From Chondrosia reniformis (taxonomy: Eukaryota > Porifera > Demospongiae > Chondrillida > Chondrillidae), in assembly GCA_947172415.1 (NCBI GenBank), contig OX359199.1:4304001-4368000 (forward strand): 64,000 nt of DNA, read 5' to 3'. A model generated the notes under the pieces. That model was given only the letters and a program-made list of their open reading frames with translations, was not told where the DNA came from and made no database searches. Shown here piece by piece: positions 1 through 17,300 of this stretch; within the stretch, counting starts at the first letter, position 1, and each line of letters begins with the position of its first letter. The translations under genes were made by a program, and so were the position numbers.

Positions 1-134
1 TATGGTTTGGGAAATTCATACTCTGAGCGCTCATCTCTAGTGCCCTTCATCCTACCTTGTATATGTTTGTGCATTCATTTGATTGTCAAAAAGCTACATA
101 GCTTGACACATGTGCACTTGTGAATATTGTGTAG

Positions 135-249
135 GTTTTACAAAGGCACCACTCCAAGATTAGGTCGAGTGTGTGCAGATGTAGCCATAGTCTTCACTCT
201 GTATGAGACAGTCATGAAAGTACTAGATATGATCTGGCAGACCAAATAG
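135..249 (+). CDS. SLC25A1: SLC25A1-like mitochondrial citrate carrier, last exon (partial)
   Basis: Terminal coding exon of a mitochondrial carrier. After an acceptor AG at 133-134 the frame reads [20 protein letters not shown] and then about 17 more residues to a TAG at 247-249. This matches the C-terminal end of the tricarboxylate (citrate) carrier as I know it: the loop FYKG..PRLGRV, the conserved D, then the last transmembrane helix. The protein exchanges citrate for malate across the mitochondrial inner membrane. The exon opens in phase 2, so the rest of the gene lies to the left of the window. Positions 1-134 are its last intron. It is convergent with the ARF gene, whose stop is 1.1 kb away. 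The similarity is read by eye and another SLC25 member cannot be excluded, but PRLGRV favours SLC25A1. Confidence 0.78.
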
Positions 250-1354
250 TGCAGGTATTTAGTGTTCAGAAATATCTCTATAGACAATCACAAATTATAT
301 AATATGTATAAACATTTTACAATTAACTTATGAAACAAGTCTTAAGAATTTCATTAATTGCCCTGTCATCTTTTCATTTAGTTGAAATGCAGTTAATATG
401 TATTCCAGTCCTATTTAAGACAGTGTTTGAGGGTTTGGCATGTAAATATACATAATACATTGTTACAGTAATTTTTCATGCAGTTATTGTAAAAAATAAT
501 ACTTGCTATTAAGGGCAGAATATAAATTGTAAAACTTAAAAGAAATTACATTTAGACAAGTTGTGTTTCAGTGCATTTTACACACACATACACACATATA
601 GCCCTTAGGATTCATATTTATGTAGCTACAGGGGTTTGGTAAACACACATTTCACCCCATTCAAACATTTCTTGCCTGTGGTGTTGTTCTGTTTCTGGCT
701 CTACCATACACTGAGTCACCTGAATGCATGCTTAATTCATGGAAATCCATGTACATGTGTACATATATACTGGCTGGGTTGTCATGTGCACGTGGTAAGA
801 CCCAGCTGTTGTGTTAATGTGGTCTGATACATTTTAGTAAATGTAAATGAATGCTGTTAATGAATGCAGTGGAATTAGACCTGTACGGGTTAATTGCAAA
901 ATTAAAATGGCACCTCCTTCTCAATTTTACTGGTATGCACTCTCCTCTGCTGTACTGCATAGAGCTGAGAACATAATTATACTTCCTGTAACTGGTACGT
1001 ACGTACGTATGTACATAGTACAAAGCAGTCATTGTACTAAAAGCACAAGTTGTAGGTGTAATTACCTACAAATTGCTGCAAAATAGCAGAAAATATCCAA
1101 TAACTATGTTATCATGGAATGTAACTACGTACGTACTCTTGATGTACATATATAGATGATTAATTAAGCACCACTCTGTATTACAGTGCAAAGTAAATAG
1201 CCTTCTGAAAAAAAAAACCTAGCAATAGAATCTGGCATTAATAATTAGGAAGATGGCTATATAGTATCATTTATCAGAGGACAAAATGTTTGGAAGTTAT
1301 TAAGAACTATTTAATATGCATATTCACAATAAAGCTTGTGGCTGGCTAATTAGG
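250..1354. other. Intergenic, convergent 3' ends
   Basis: AT-rich spacer between the carrier stop and the ARF stop. I see no coding exon. Short (TACG)n runs occur near 998-1015 and 1120-1135. The open frames here are short and have no recognisable content. Confidence 0.6.
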
Positions 1355-5117
<3,763 letters not shown>

Positions 5118-5299
5118 TTATGATTCTTAAACGTAAAACGATGAAGTAGCACTATTGATCTACAAATTTACTTAACACAAGTCTACAAGTATACAATTTA
5201 AGATAAATACTGAGCTAACCAGTGACTGGACGGACTTAAAAAGACAGAAAAGGGGGAGAGGCAGTACACTTCAAACTCTCCACGTTGGCACAGACACAA

Positions 5300-5340
5300 G
5301 GCCACAAATGACGTCACAGATGTCACGTTTCCGGAAAATC
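5300..5340. promoter_or_regulatory. Probable ARF promoter elements: CRE and ETS-type palindrome
   Basis: A perfect cAMP-response-element palindrome TGACGTCA lies at 5309-5316, followed by a half-site TGTCACG and the palindrome TTTCCGGAAA at 5328-5337 (two back-to-back GGAA ETS cores). They sit 220-250 bp upstream of the ARF start codon on the minus strand. Motif meaning is family knowledge; activity is inferred. Confidence 0.5.
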
Positions 5341-6349
5341 GTAACCAAATTAGGCAGATGCTTGGTTAGTATTAGGTTATGACCTATGTAAAACGGAGTG
5401 GATGACCAAGATAGATTCTTCCGTAATCTTTAGTTGAGTAAATCAAGTAGGTTTGTAATAGGTAGGTACTTATTGACGAACTGTTAGCAGTCAAAAAACT
5501 TTATCCCCAATTTTGGGGTTAGTTCCTATACATATGTTATTTAGAAAATAGTTAACTTATGTGTGCTATTCTTTAAAGGAAAAGGAAATGATCGAAAGGA
5601 ATAGATATGAACAAGTTTGAGCAATCTACATAAATTAACATTCAAAATTGAAGTAATGTTTGGGCGAATCTTTTTTAAAACTATCCCTAGTCCCTTTTCT
5701 TGTTTTCTACTAATATATGTTAATCTTGCAAGAAAAAGGGGCGTGACTAATTTCCGAACCAACCGGACCCATAGCACTAATGTATAATCACCTGGTCAAG
5801 TACTTATCTGAGGCTGAGCTAACTTGCTTACGTCCAGCGCGTGCAAACCTATCTCTCCGATATGCAACATAATTTGCGCACAAGTGTGAAATAAAAGGAA
5901 GAAGAAAATGAGAAGACTGCAATAGGTTACAGCTGTTCTATCTATTTGAAGCCGTTATTAGTTGTTTGGAGCCGTTTTAGAGGACTGCCGATTATGTATC
6001 CCATTTCAACGTTCGCCATGTTTTCGTGCAACACGATCAATTATGTAATCACATCACAAGTCATACAAAAACGGGAGTGCGCGTGATCAATCAAGAGACA
6101 TCGGAGACACTTCCGCTAAATAGCTGACAGTTCTTGGAATAATTCGAAGTATAATGTACCTACAGTGACTAGACTAACAGTGACAGCAATATTTCTCTTT
6201 AAAATGGGATTTGGGGAAGAGACAGAAGGTTATTAATAGACTAAATGTGATTAAGTTTCCATCCCGTAGTCATACGTACGGAAGATCTCGTTTATAATTG
6301 AAGTATGTATATTAATAAATTATCTCAAACTCCCTTGTCCCATGTGTAG
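5341..6349. other. Intergenic region between divergent ARF and KLHL genes
   Basis: About 1 kb shared upstream region. No conserved coding exon is recognised, but the KLHL reading frame seems to need a short 5' exon here (see that gene). A pyrimidine tract ending in TAG at 6347-6349 looks like its 3' splice site. Confidence 0.5.
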
Positions 6350-8058
6350 TGATTACAACTAATATTGCCAAAAGCGACGCAAAGTATGAATTCAAAGGCC
6401 ACTCTGTATCGATCCTTAGCTCAGTCAAGAAGATGTTGGAGAACAGATCACTGTGCGATGTGGTACTGAATGTCGGGATCCGACAGTTTCACGTTCACAG
6501 GATCATCTTGGCCGCCAGTAGCGCCTATTTCGAGGCAATGTTTACTGGCGCCCTTCAGGAGAGCACTCAGAAAGAAATCAATTTGAAGGGAGCTAAATCG
6601 GAGACTGTTCAGACCCTCATCGACTGTATGTACGAATCCACCATTACAGTGACAGAGGAGAACGCCATTTCTGTTTTACGTTTGGCAGCTAACTGGCAGA
6701 TGGACAAAATTGTGCAAGTTTGTGGTGAATTTATCAGTACAAGGTTGGACACGGAAAATTGTCTTGAAATGCTCAGTTTTGCAGATGTACATGGCTGTAG
6801 TGTGCTGAAGGAAGCAGCTTTAAAATTTACAATCGACCACTTTTCAGATATTTGTAGAACAGAAGCATTCGTCGACACTCCTGGGGAAATCCTGACAGAA
6901 TTACTTAAATCTGAAAATTTGAAGATTCAGTCAGAGGAGCAACTGTTGGATGACATTCTAAAGTGGTTCAATCACAGGCCTAAGACCAGAAGAGATGACA
7001 CGCTCAAGATGTTGAAGTTAATCAAGTTCCCTCTTATACCTTGGGAAATCCTACAGGAAAAGCTGATCTGTAACAATTTTGATACTGTGTATGACTGTAA
7101 CATGATGCTAACAAATGCACGCAATTACCAGATGCATCCTGATGTGGTGGCCGACTACAATTTGGATGATGCACTTTATGTTCCAAGGAGATCACTTGGA
7201 CAAAAGAAGCTTATTTACGTGGTGGGTGGTGAGATATACCCGTCTCGCAATACAGTCGCTAGTGTGGAGCAGTTTGATCCAAGAGCTGATCAGTGGTCAG
7301 AACTCTCGTCCATGCCCAGTGCAAGGAGAGGAACTGGTGTCTGCATCCTTCAGGGGCTCCTGTATGCCATTGGTGGCTCAAACGGAGTGATAGCTCTGCG
7401 CCTTGTTGAATGCTACGACCCTCAAACTAATAGGTGGAGCAAGCTGAATGATCTTTTGGAAGAGCGCAGTAGTGTTGGAGCTGGGGTGATTGATGGGCAC
7501 CTATATGCCGTTGGCGGGTATGATGGAGTTAGCAGCTGTCTGCAGTCTGTAGAGAGGTACGACCCAGAGGCCAAGCAGTGGTTCCTCGTTGCTCCTTTGA
7601 ATATCCCTCGCAGTATGATGGCTATTGCTACAGATAACACAAAGATGTATGCCATTGGAGGGTATGACGGGAGTTCAGACTTGGCAAGCTGTGAGGTGTA
7701 CAATTCTCTCACTAATCAGTGGAGTTTCATCTCTACAATGAATGTTCCTCGATGCATTCCTGGGGCCTGTGTGGTTGGTGGTATGCTCTATGCTGTAGGA
7801 GGCTGCGATCGCTCCATGTCATTGAACAGCACTGAAGTTTACCATCCAGAGACTGATACTTGGACAATGATCTTGGGAATGTCCAAACCTCGGAGTGGAG
7901 TAGGCGTGGCATCAGTCCAGGGGAGGATCTATGCTATTGGAGGTTATACGGGCACTGAGTTTTGTAGAAGTGTGGAGTGCTATGACCCCCAAACAAGGAA
8001 GTGGCATTTTATGTCAAGTATGAAAACTGGCAGAAAGAGATTTGGATGCTGCTCGTAA
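6350..8058 (+). CDS. BTB-BACK-Kelch protein (KLHL family), Cul3 substrate adaptor
   Basis: About 569 codons in one exon. BTB domain at about residues 35-133 (LCDVVLNVG, then FHVHRIILAASSAYFEAMF), BACK domain about 137-240, and six kelch blades about 288-569, each with the GG doublet and spaced Y and W (YAIGGSNG, YAVGGYDG, YAIGGYDG, YAVGGCDR, YAIGGYTG). The family bridges Cullin-3 to substrates for ubiquitination. The length matches KLHL proteins. The frame is open back to 6319 but has no ATG before residue 30. The first codon position is GTG, and the sequence before it (TCCCATGTGTAG) resembles a splice acceptor. The true start is therefore probably an ATG split A|TG across an intron, or an upstream coding exon. 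Which KLHL subfamily (KLHL20/18/3-like) cannot be settled by eye. Convergent with MIOS. Confidence 0.93.
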
Positions 8059-8346
8059 TCTCAACTACATAATAACATTTTGTATATAATACTTAGCTAA
8101 TAATACTTAATGTGAAATTAAAAATAGACCACTTGTCATGAAATTCACTATTATATTTTTGTGTATAAAAACTGTTAAGTTTTTCAAGTCTTTATAACAA
8201 TCTAGGTTATGAATTTCTACATCTTTTGCATATATAGTTATCACATAAAATATGCATGCGTATACAAAAAAACAAATCTGACATATACTTTCAAAAAGGA
8301 AACTGTCAACTTGTTGTAAACATGTACAGTTGGTATCCAATACAAG

Positions 8347-11300
8347 CTAGCTCTTAGTTACTGGTCTTGTGGTAGAACTATTACCTTGCTCGCTGTTGTC
8401 CAGCCCCTGACAGTGGCATGAGCACCCCACAGTAGGACATTCTTGGTGATTTCTGCACAACAAAATAGGACATTTGCATTTGGCTTGATAGATGCTAGAT
8501 GGGTGGATTGATAGATGCTAGATGGGTGGATTGATAGATGCTAGATAGGTGGATTGATAGATGCTAGATGGGTGGATTGATAGATGCTAGATGGGTGGAT
8601 TGATAGATGCTAGATGGGTGGATTGATAGATGCTAGATGGGTGGATTGATAGATGCTAGATGGGTGGATTGATAGATGCTAGATGGGTGGATTGATAGAT
8701 GACATAGATGATGCATGTACTCGGCTTTAAAACAATTTACTGGAACCACTGAAGTATATGAGATGTGTGTCCTCCATGCCTACAAGTTTGACACCAAGTA
8801 AACCAGTGGTCAAAAGGGGAAGATGGCTTCTCTCCTGTAATAGTGATTTGACAACAGATCACGATGATGAAGCCATCATCACTTTCAATATCACACCACA
8901 TGCAAGTATTCACCTATACATACTGTATAGGTATTGAAAATTTAAACACCAAGGTGACTGTCTGGAGTGCCCTAAGTGGTTCTGTCATAACATTAACATC
9001 AGGTCACATGTTACCTACTTTAGACAATTAGGTCCGATCTGTATATAATTGAATAATTGGATCTATATAGTCAATCTGTAATGTTACATAAATGAACTTC
9101 CTACTAATTATCACTCCCAAATTTTTCATTTACATGTACAAGAGGGTCTGTTACAGTATGTAGTGTAACAACATTCCTGTCATATTTCTCATAAGGAAAA
9201 CATTATTTTGTTCCAAAATACAACATAAGATACTACAGAACTTGTATTGCTTTACATGTACATTTATACTTACATATATCCAACATTACATGATGAAACA
9301 CCCTTAAGGCTCTGTATTGTCACTGTGAATCATACTTAAGTTATGAAAGCCACGGTACACTCTCAAAAGGCCATATTAGTGCCGTTTGCGTTGCAAATGG
9401 CTACTGACCTGTACTTCTGTGATAATGGTAAGCATCAAATGAGCCTGACCCCATGTAGTTGAGGCAGATGGCACATCTAGGAAGAGGTTTGTGACAGTTG
9501 GGGCAGCAGGTCACCTTCGTAGGCCTCACATTTCTACCAGCTGCAGCAAAAGTAGAGTAGACTGATATAGATTAAGATGAAAATTAAGAACTACAATAAG
9601 GACACCACAATAACATCTTCAGTCAAGTGCGACGTTAAGTTCCCTCCCACATCAGGACCTACCACTAGAGTTGACTGATTTTCCACAATAATTACAATTG
9701 AGAAATATCTGCTTCTGGACATTGTATGACTCTCTTGCGTGTCTCTCAATATCAAGATTAGCTCTACAAATGCAACCACAAGCATGAGTTAAGTAGATAT
9801 ATAGCAGTTCAAAATTAAGTAGGTAATCAGATGTTCCTTCAGAAATATATTACAATATATTAATTACAAATTTGCTCCTTTGGGTAGATTTTTAAACTTT
9901 TCAATGTCACCCCCTACTATTTTACTCTCTATAATGTGGTTGAAGAATATCTGTTTCCTTTTCCCTCCCAATATTGTCTGCTAGGTACAGTCGTAGTAAC
10001 TGGTGTGTGTTACCCTGACTGCATTCACACACCTGATGTGCCAGAGCCTCCACTTGTCCAGCAGCTCTTCATAACTACAAAGGGAATACACACATGTTGA
10101 ATAAATGAGTATGGATTGACCGCATCTAATAATCACCACATCACAGCATTCACCACAAAGAGGAATTACTCTTTATAACTTCTCAATAAGTGGTACGTAT
10201 GTACCAAAAAACAGTCACACATATAACAGGTTAGCAAATGGCTGAGATGAAATAGAGGGCAAATAAGCAGGGATAGTCACATCTCTATTGTTCAGCATTT
10301 CAATGGTACATACATCTAATTGTGTACATTGTGTATGTATTCATGAATACTACAGAGAATACAATCACTAATAAATGATAATAATTTTGAAATAGATACA
10401 ATAATTGTACTCTTGGGATTCTATTTCAAAATCTAATTATTAGAGAATGGTCTCTGTAAGTCCATAGAAACAAAATAACGCTTGTTAAATGGCAAAATGA
10501 GAATAATCTTGTCGTGTAGTTATCAGGTATCAGGTATTATAAATTGCTCTAAATGATAGTTTTAGTGATGGATGGATAAAAATACCATCTTTTTAAAGAA
10601 ACCACTGGATTTGTCGTACCCATCACAACTATTTTTCACCAACGAGGATCTATAAAATTAAAACACTATTCCACTTACCATGAAAGCCACTCCTTTACAA
10701 TGTCCACTTTAGCAGTGAATGTCAATGCTTGTCCTGCCATTAAATATGCCGTCTGAACATCACCTGTCTGAAGGAGGAGGAGTTACCTACATTAAACCTT
10801 CGTTTTGGTATATCAGAATAGGTAATACAATGTCAGACAACACTAAATTTACCAATGAATGTTAACACACTATGCGTATCACAGTCAGAGATGTTTGGAC
10901 ATTAACTTAGTGGAACCACTTAATATGCATTTAAATTATCTAATGTGATGTGGGAGAAGTAGATTATCTGAAGGTGTAAAACATTCCTGCTTCTCTCTCA
11001 GATCAGAAAAACAAAACGTACTAATTACTCAAAAATGGCTGTGGCAATCTTGTGATTTTATTGATTTCAACCAAACTTATAAAAAAACAGCAGGAAAGGG
11101 GCAATCCCTATAATTATAACATGTGAACACCAGTCTTACCTGATCTACGTAACCTAAGAGTAATTTCAACCCAACAGCAGTGATACCAGTGAGAAAGATA
11201 CCATCAATACAGCCATCATCTATCAACTTTATCAATGTTTTCTCCAAGTAGGTCATCAACTACAAACAAACATACAACTTGTCAACAGGTTTGTGTAAAA

Positions 11301-14300
11301 TTGAAGTACCATATTTGGCCATATATGTAGTAGTCCAACCCTCTTTACAACTATTTGGGCTCAGTTTACAATAGAAAAATGCTCAGCCTCCAAAGCAATG
11401 TTTCTATCTGAGATTGGCCTCTACACAGACAAATATGGTATCCTTAATTATGAAGCAGGAAGCAAAATTATATATAAAAGAAGACTGGTGTGACATACTG
11501 TAGCCAGAATGTATGACACCATGGTATACTTGAGGAAGTATGTACGTATGCAATGTGGTCCAGCAACTAACTGATTTCTGATTTAAATACAAACATGCAA
11601 AAGCCACACGGTCTTGGAACGGGAGGTCATTGCTTTCCTACATAAACAGAGCACATGGAGTGTTTCAGCTTTCAATGTACATAAACCTTACATACACAGG
11701 GCAATCATTATTGTATTACACCAGAAACTGTATAGCAGCAGAGCATTGGTGGGTGGACCAGAGGCACAGGTTGGATCACTTGATTGCTCAAGGGTCCCTT
11801 TTTAGGGGGGGGGGGCATTTGTTTCCCCCTGTAAAGAAAATTAAATTACCAATTTTTGGTAGTAACATACAGTACATTGAACAAGGCTGCCCTCAAAATT
11901 ATATTTTGTCCCTCCCACCTGGTACTATTTTCTACCTCACCTCATGACTATGTAGAGTAATGCAGTGATATAAGTATAGTGCAAGATGCGTCACAAAAGT
12001 GATTGTATAAATACTTCCTAGTGAAGGTCTTGTACATTTTATTGTACCAATATTTTAGTGTATATGTAGGTTTAGTTCTCGTTGGCCTTTCAAGAATCTA
12101 CTGCACTTTGTACAGTGCTTACCAGAATTCTGTCATACCCATCATGTTTTTGAGCCGACAGGAAAGAGAATAAAGCCCTGAGGTATGGCTCCTTCAGTGA
12201 ATCTTTCATTTCATTGCAAATCGTAAACCAGAGAGCATCGGGTCTAGCACTTAAACCAGTCAATGCCAGGGCAGCCATGTTTAAGCAAGTGCCTTTAGAA
12301 AATATGACAACATAACATATTAAAGACATCCAACAATTGAGTAGCTATGTAATGTGGTATTTAGCAAGGCTAGAGCTCACAGAAGAGTTGTGTAACCACA
12401 GCAATATAAACATTTAAGTGGAAAGGCACATTCTACATCTTATGGGACATTCTACATCTTATGGGACATTCTACATCTTATGGGACATTCTACATCTTAT
12501 GGGACATTCTACATCTTATGGGACATTCTACATCTTATGGGACATTCTACATCTTATGGGACATTCTACATCTTATGGGTGAAGTCTGACAGATTATATA
12601 CATAGCTAGGTATAGCCAAACTAACTTCTCTTGACATCACTTGCTGTGTTGATAGCTCCCAACTTGAGTGATTCAATGGATCTGTCATAGTTTCCATAAA
12701 ACATGGACAAGGCAGCTACTCTCTCGTATCTATCATGCATTTCTTCTCTGTGATTTAAGTGATAAACCAAGACATTACATCAAATAAAGAATACCCAATC
12801 ACATCATATAAAAGAGCTTCATCTATGTGTGATAACAATTATACCACAACCATTTTATATGCATAATCACATTTCACAGCCTTTCACCCTATATAGACAC
12901 CAAGGTCTATTGAAGAATATACGCACACTATACCCTACTCTCTGATACACGTATATTCTTAGATTATTTGTGTATATATACGCAAGCTGTTCTACTGCTA
13001 TCACAGTGGCCTTTGGGGGATGGGAATAAAATAAAATGGCTTCTATGCAGAACTTGCAGACAGCTAACAATCCTACGACCTAACACACCTCTTGCAGAAA
13101 GCTTCTAATGAAGACTCATCAGAAATCCTCACCCATCCGCACATTAGGAGAGCTAACTCCCTAAAAGTTTAAGAAAAACATTTCTTTAAAATCTCTCAAT
13201 GTAGATAAAGCTCTAACACAAACATGAACTTCATCACAGTACCTCTCCTTATTTACGAAAACCTTTAAATCAGGCAAATCTGATTTGGTGGTGCCAACAT
13301 AATCCCACACATTAGTAGGAGTGACTTGACTACAAGTTCCTCTCTGGCTGAAGTCCCCATGCAGAACAGACCAGACGCCTGGTATCATCCTCTTCCTCAC
13401 GCCACCTGTGCTCTGGTAGGGCTCCGTAGGTATCATCTTCTTATCTATGAAATTCTGCTGTTCTGAAATCTTCAGTCAAGGAAGGCAGTCATTATTATCA
13501 TCATGGCTCACATACAACAGAAACCTTTATCCACTTAACCACATTATAGGCCTCATTTTGTAGCCCAATGGTGAGAACACAACAGTATTGTAACAGATGG
13601 TACTTCCTGTCTTAGTACAAGCATCTAGAGGCAGTACTGAACACAGACTGCGCAATGTACTATATACCTACGTATAGTAATCTAAAGTACGTAAACAATA
13701 TTAGAATAAGGATTCTTGTAACAGCGACAAAATTCAAAATTAATCTTTTCAATGGTTCATTTTTGAGCATCACTGTTACTTGCTGAAGAAGATTCAAAAG
13801 CTTAAACGTCCAACAAAAGATCAAACCAACTGCATCCTTAGATGCTCAAAAGGTCGAAAGATGAACCATTCAAAAGAAAAGTAAAAAAAGTAATGTATAG
13901 TACATATTACCTATATAGCAGCTAAGAATTCATGGTAACTAAGTGTTCAATAGTAATTCTGTGTTGCCTAGGTTACAAATGGTTGATCTATGGTTTCCCT
14001 AGTGTGGTTAACCACAGTCAATGGTTACTCTTAATAATGCCCACCCAGGAAGCTTAACCATAATATATAGTACAAGACACAAGTTCCAAAAGCTCACTTA
14101 GTTACATGTCAGTAGTGGTGAATTTGCAAAAGAAATTAACTTTCTCTCAGCATTAAACCCATTTGCAGTTCTTACAGTATTTTTACTGACGATATACACC
14201 TCTTTTCCTCAGGGAAATACTATAGGCACTCTCTATAAGACTCATTGAGCACTTAAATCACATAAGGTAGTATTTATATACAATGCTTTAGGATATACAA

Positions 14301-17300
14301 TAATTAAGTATTTCCCATAGCACCTCAGAAGCCAGCCTATACTTATAGTCTTTGCATATCACTAAACCACCTAACCACCTCATACCATGCAGTCTCCACC
14401 ACAGGTAGGATGATACTGAGCATAATGGAACCTCACTTAGTAGTCAGTAGGTGTGTTAGAACACAATCTGGTATAAACCCTTAAAATCTTTGGGTCATTT
14501 CCAGCTGTTTCTTGTACAAAGTGTACAAATTTGTACCCTTTCAATATAAAACTGTATACACTTGTACAAGATACAGCTGCAAATTCTGAATAGCTGCTAT
14601 TTAAGATTTTAAGATTGTGTTAGGCAGTAATCTCTTGTAATACAGTCGTACAGAGAGGTCTTAAGAAGTTTCTCTAAGTACTTTATTATGTGGTTTGGTG
14701 ACTAGATAAACAGTATACGTATACAGAAATCATTCAGTTTTTTCTGGACGGTACCGTATGTATAAGTAGTGTGTTAGAGGGCTTATATTGGGGACTGCGG
14801 CTTCTATTTTTTCGATTACACGTAAAGGTGGGCTTCTATTGGAGACAGGCTTGCATTAGAGATCTGGGCTTTTATTAGAGATAATACGGTATATACCAGC
14901 TAACTATCCAGTTAGGTCTGGTTTTGCTGTATTAAAAAGGATACCTTGAAGCCAATTCCAAGCCCGCTGCAAATGTGAGTCTGTGTCTGAAACTAGTGAT
15001 ATGTTTTTCCCAATCTGGAATAATAAATGGAATCTGGAATGGATGTACTCAATTTAGTTGCAAAGGTTTCAAAATTTACAAGTCTAGAGGATGTGTCTGG
15101 TTGCAAGGGGCTGGTTAAGGGGGTATGTAAGGACATGTAATTTAGTTATTTACTTACATCAAGACCATATCCTCTCATAGCCCTATCCTTCATTATCATC
15201 GAGATATCTTTATCCAGCTCTGGAACTGTATTCACTAGGTCACCTGAAATGCCACATAATAACGTGTTGCTAGGAGACCAGACCTATGGACAAGACTATT
15301 CAGTTATAACAGACCAATAACTACTTGTAATTGACCAACAAGAGAAGAGAGCTCAGAATAGCGTATATGTTGTCTCAACCACGATGCTGGTCTTGGCTCA
15401 ATAACATCCTCCTTGCCCTCTTTAAACATACAGCACAGTTGTATAACATCATTGTTTTGCATAATCATTAGGTACAATTTCACGGTACAAATGTCTTCAA
15501 TTGTCATCACTACTTTAAGAGAAAGAATCGTAAAGAAAATCTATACCCCAAATTGCTTTCTATGAATGCTTAACAGCCAAAACAATATCTACCAAAAACT
15601 TTAAGTCAAGTCAAAATATTTTTCCCATTAACGACTTTTGACTGTATCACAAAGAGACTTACTAAAGATACAGGATCTGACACTTCCAGCTCCTTTACAG
15701 CTCCTGTTGGGGGTGGAAGAGGCAATCATCTTGTACAGTTATCAACTTCATCACATTGAGCCCCTCTTACCTGAACTTTGTGCTATCAACATGAGGTTAT
15801 CCCACTGTGGGTGCCAGTTCATACTCTGAATAGCCAGCGGCTTGGTGCCTGGAGTCGCAGAAGACACATATGCCAAATGAGTCAAACTTTCCCTTACATA
15901 TGTGCTAAAGCCAGTAATACGTTGGCCTTATAAGGTATATGTAATTCCAACCTCTTAAATAATCAGTCACTATATTGAATTATTTTGTCATTTATGACTT
16001 TGGGCATACCAACAGTATCCTAATGATATTGGCTTAAGATTAATTTATACATTTAATGTTCCCCCTCAATTTAGCCAGCCATCACATTTCTTATATCAAG
16101 TAATAGTCCATTATAGGAATCCATTATAATACATACGTTGACATCTATAGCATGTACAGTATATGAAACTTCTTTATACTACATAATGGAGGATATGTGT
16201 TAAATATTAGAAGCCTGAGATTTACTGGATGTGACTGGATATGATGTGGACAGTATCCTAGCTAATGTTACATGATGTGATAAAGCCTGGAAGTAGCAGA
16301 AATGGTACTTAATAAAATTGTCATTAAATTGATAGTAATTAAGTGTACTGTTCATAAAATAGGCTTTTAGAGAAACTTCTACATTCCCTTATCAAAGTCG
16401 CACACATCATACTACTCCACACAATTACCTGGCTGGCCAGAGTAGCAGTGTCTAAACCCAAGTGTGTTAACAAAGGAGTCGTCACTGTACAGCTCTGAGT
16501 GGAAATCCTCTGTTCCACAAGGGAGATCAATCAGCCTTAAATAAGGTGCCTCCTGTGACAGTAGGGCTAGACATCCTGACTTTACAGGGGACCAGCTGAG
16601 CTGCAGGACTATGCCCAGCTGGCGGTGGATTGAGAACACTGGTCTGGCAAACTGCCTGTCATCCCACATGCTCACTACATAGGCATGATCCTGTGAGATA
16701 GCAATGGGGAATATTGCACAAGTGGGATGCAATATTGCGCAATTGAAAAGCATTATTGCACAATGCCTACTTCAATAAGCACATAAATACTAAGTGTTAA
16801 TAAAAAAGTGAACTAGTGGTGATTCATTTATCAGAAAAGGCAGATAATCTTGCATATAGATATAAATATTACAGAGAAATACATTTACTAAAAATGAAAG
16901 AATAGTTGCAGTAGTATGGATCAAACTCAAGCAATAACATAATATGTACTAATCAAAGCTCTGAAGCTACAACTGAAGTCTACCCTGTATTCATTTCAGA
17001 GGACAGAAAAATGTGTAATGCTAATACAAACAATGCATATATTATTTTGGAAGTATTATACAAACAACACATACTGTGTCACTGAATGTCGCTAAACGGT
17101 GCTCAAATAGAGGATCAGCCGCTATGTGGAAGTTTCCAAACTTTTGAGCTGCTGTCACAATGTTAGGTCTATGCGTTTTGTGTTCATCTAAGAAAGATGC
17201 ATAAATTAAATGTTTTGTAATTGTTCCTTTAACCACAAGTGTTTAAACCCTCCAGACCATGGTTACCTCGAATGTCATATATGCGAATGACCTTTCCCAT

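Noticed and set aside
11800-11830. G-run (GGGGGGGGG) as a quadruplex element; similar G/C runs at 63180-63210
   Set aside because: Single homopolymer tracts shared by a dispersed repeat; no four-tract quadruplex pattern.
15304-15510. MIOS exon 15325-15509 as a possible artefact
   Set aside because: Sequence similarity is weak, but both phases (1 in, 0 out) are needed to join the certain neighbours, so it was kept in the gene.
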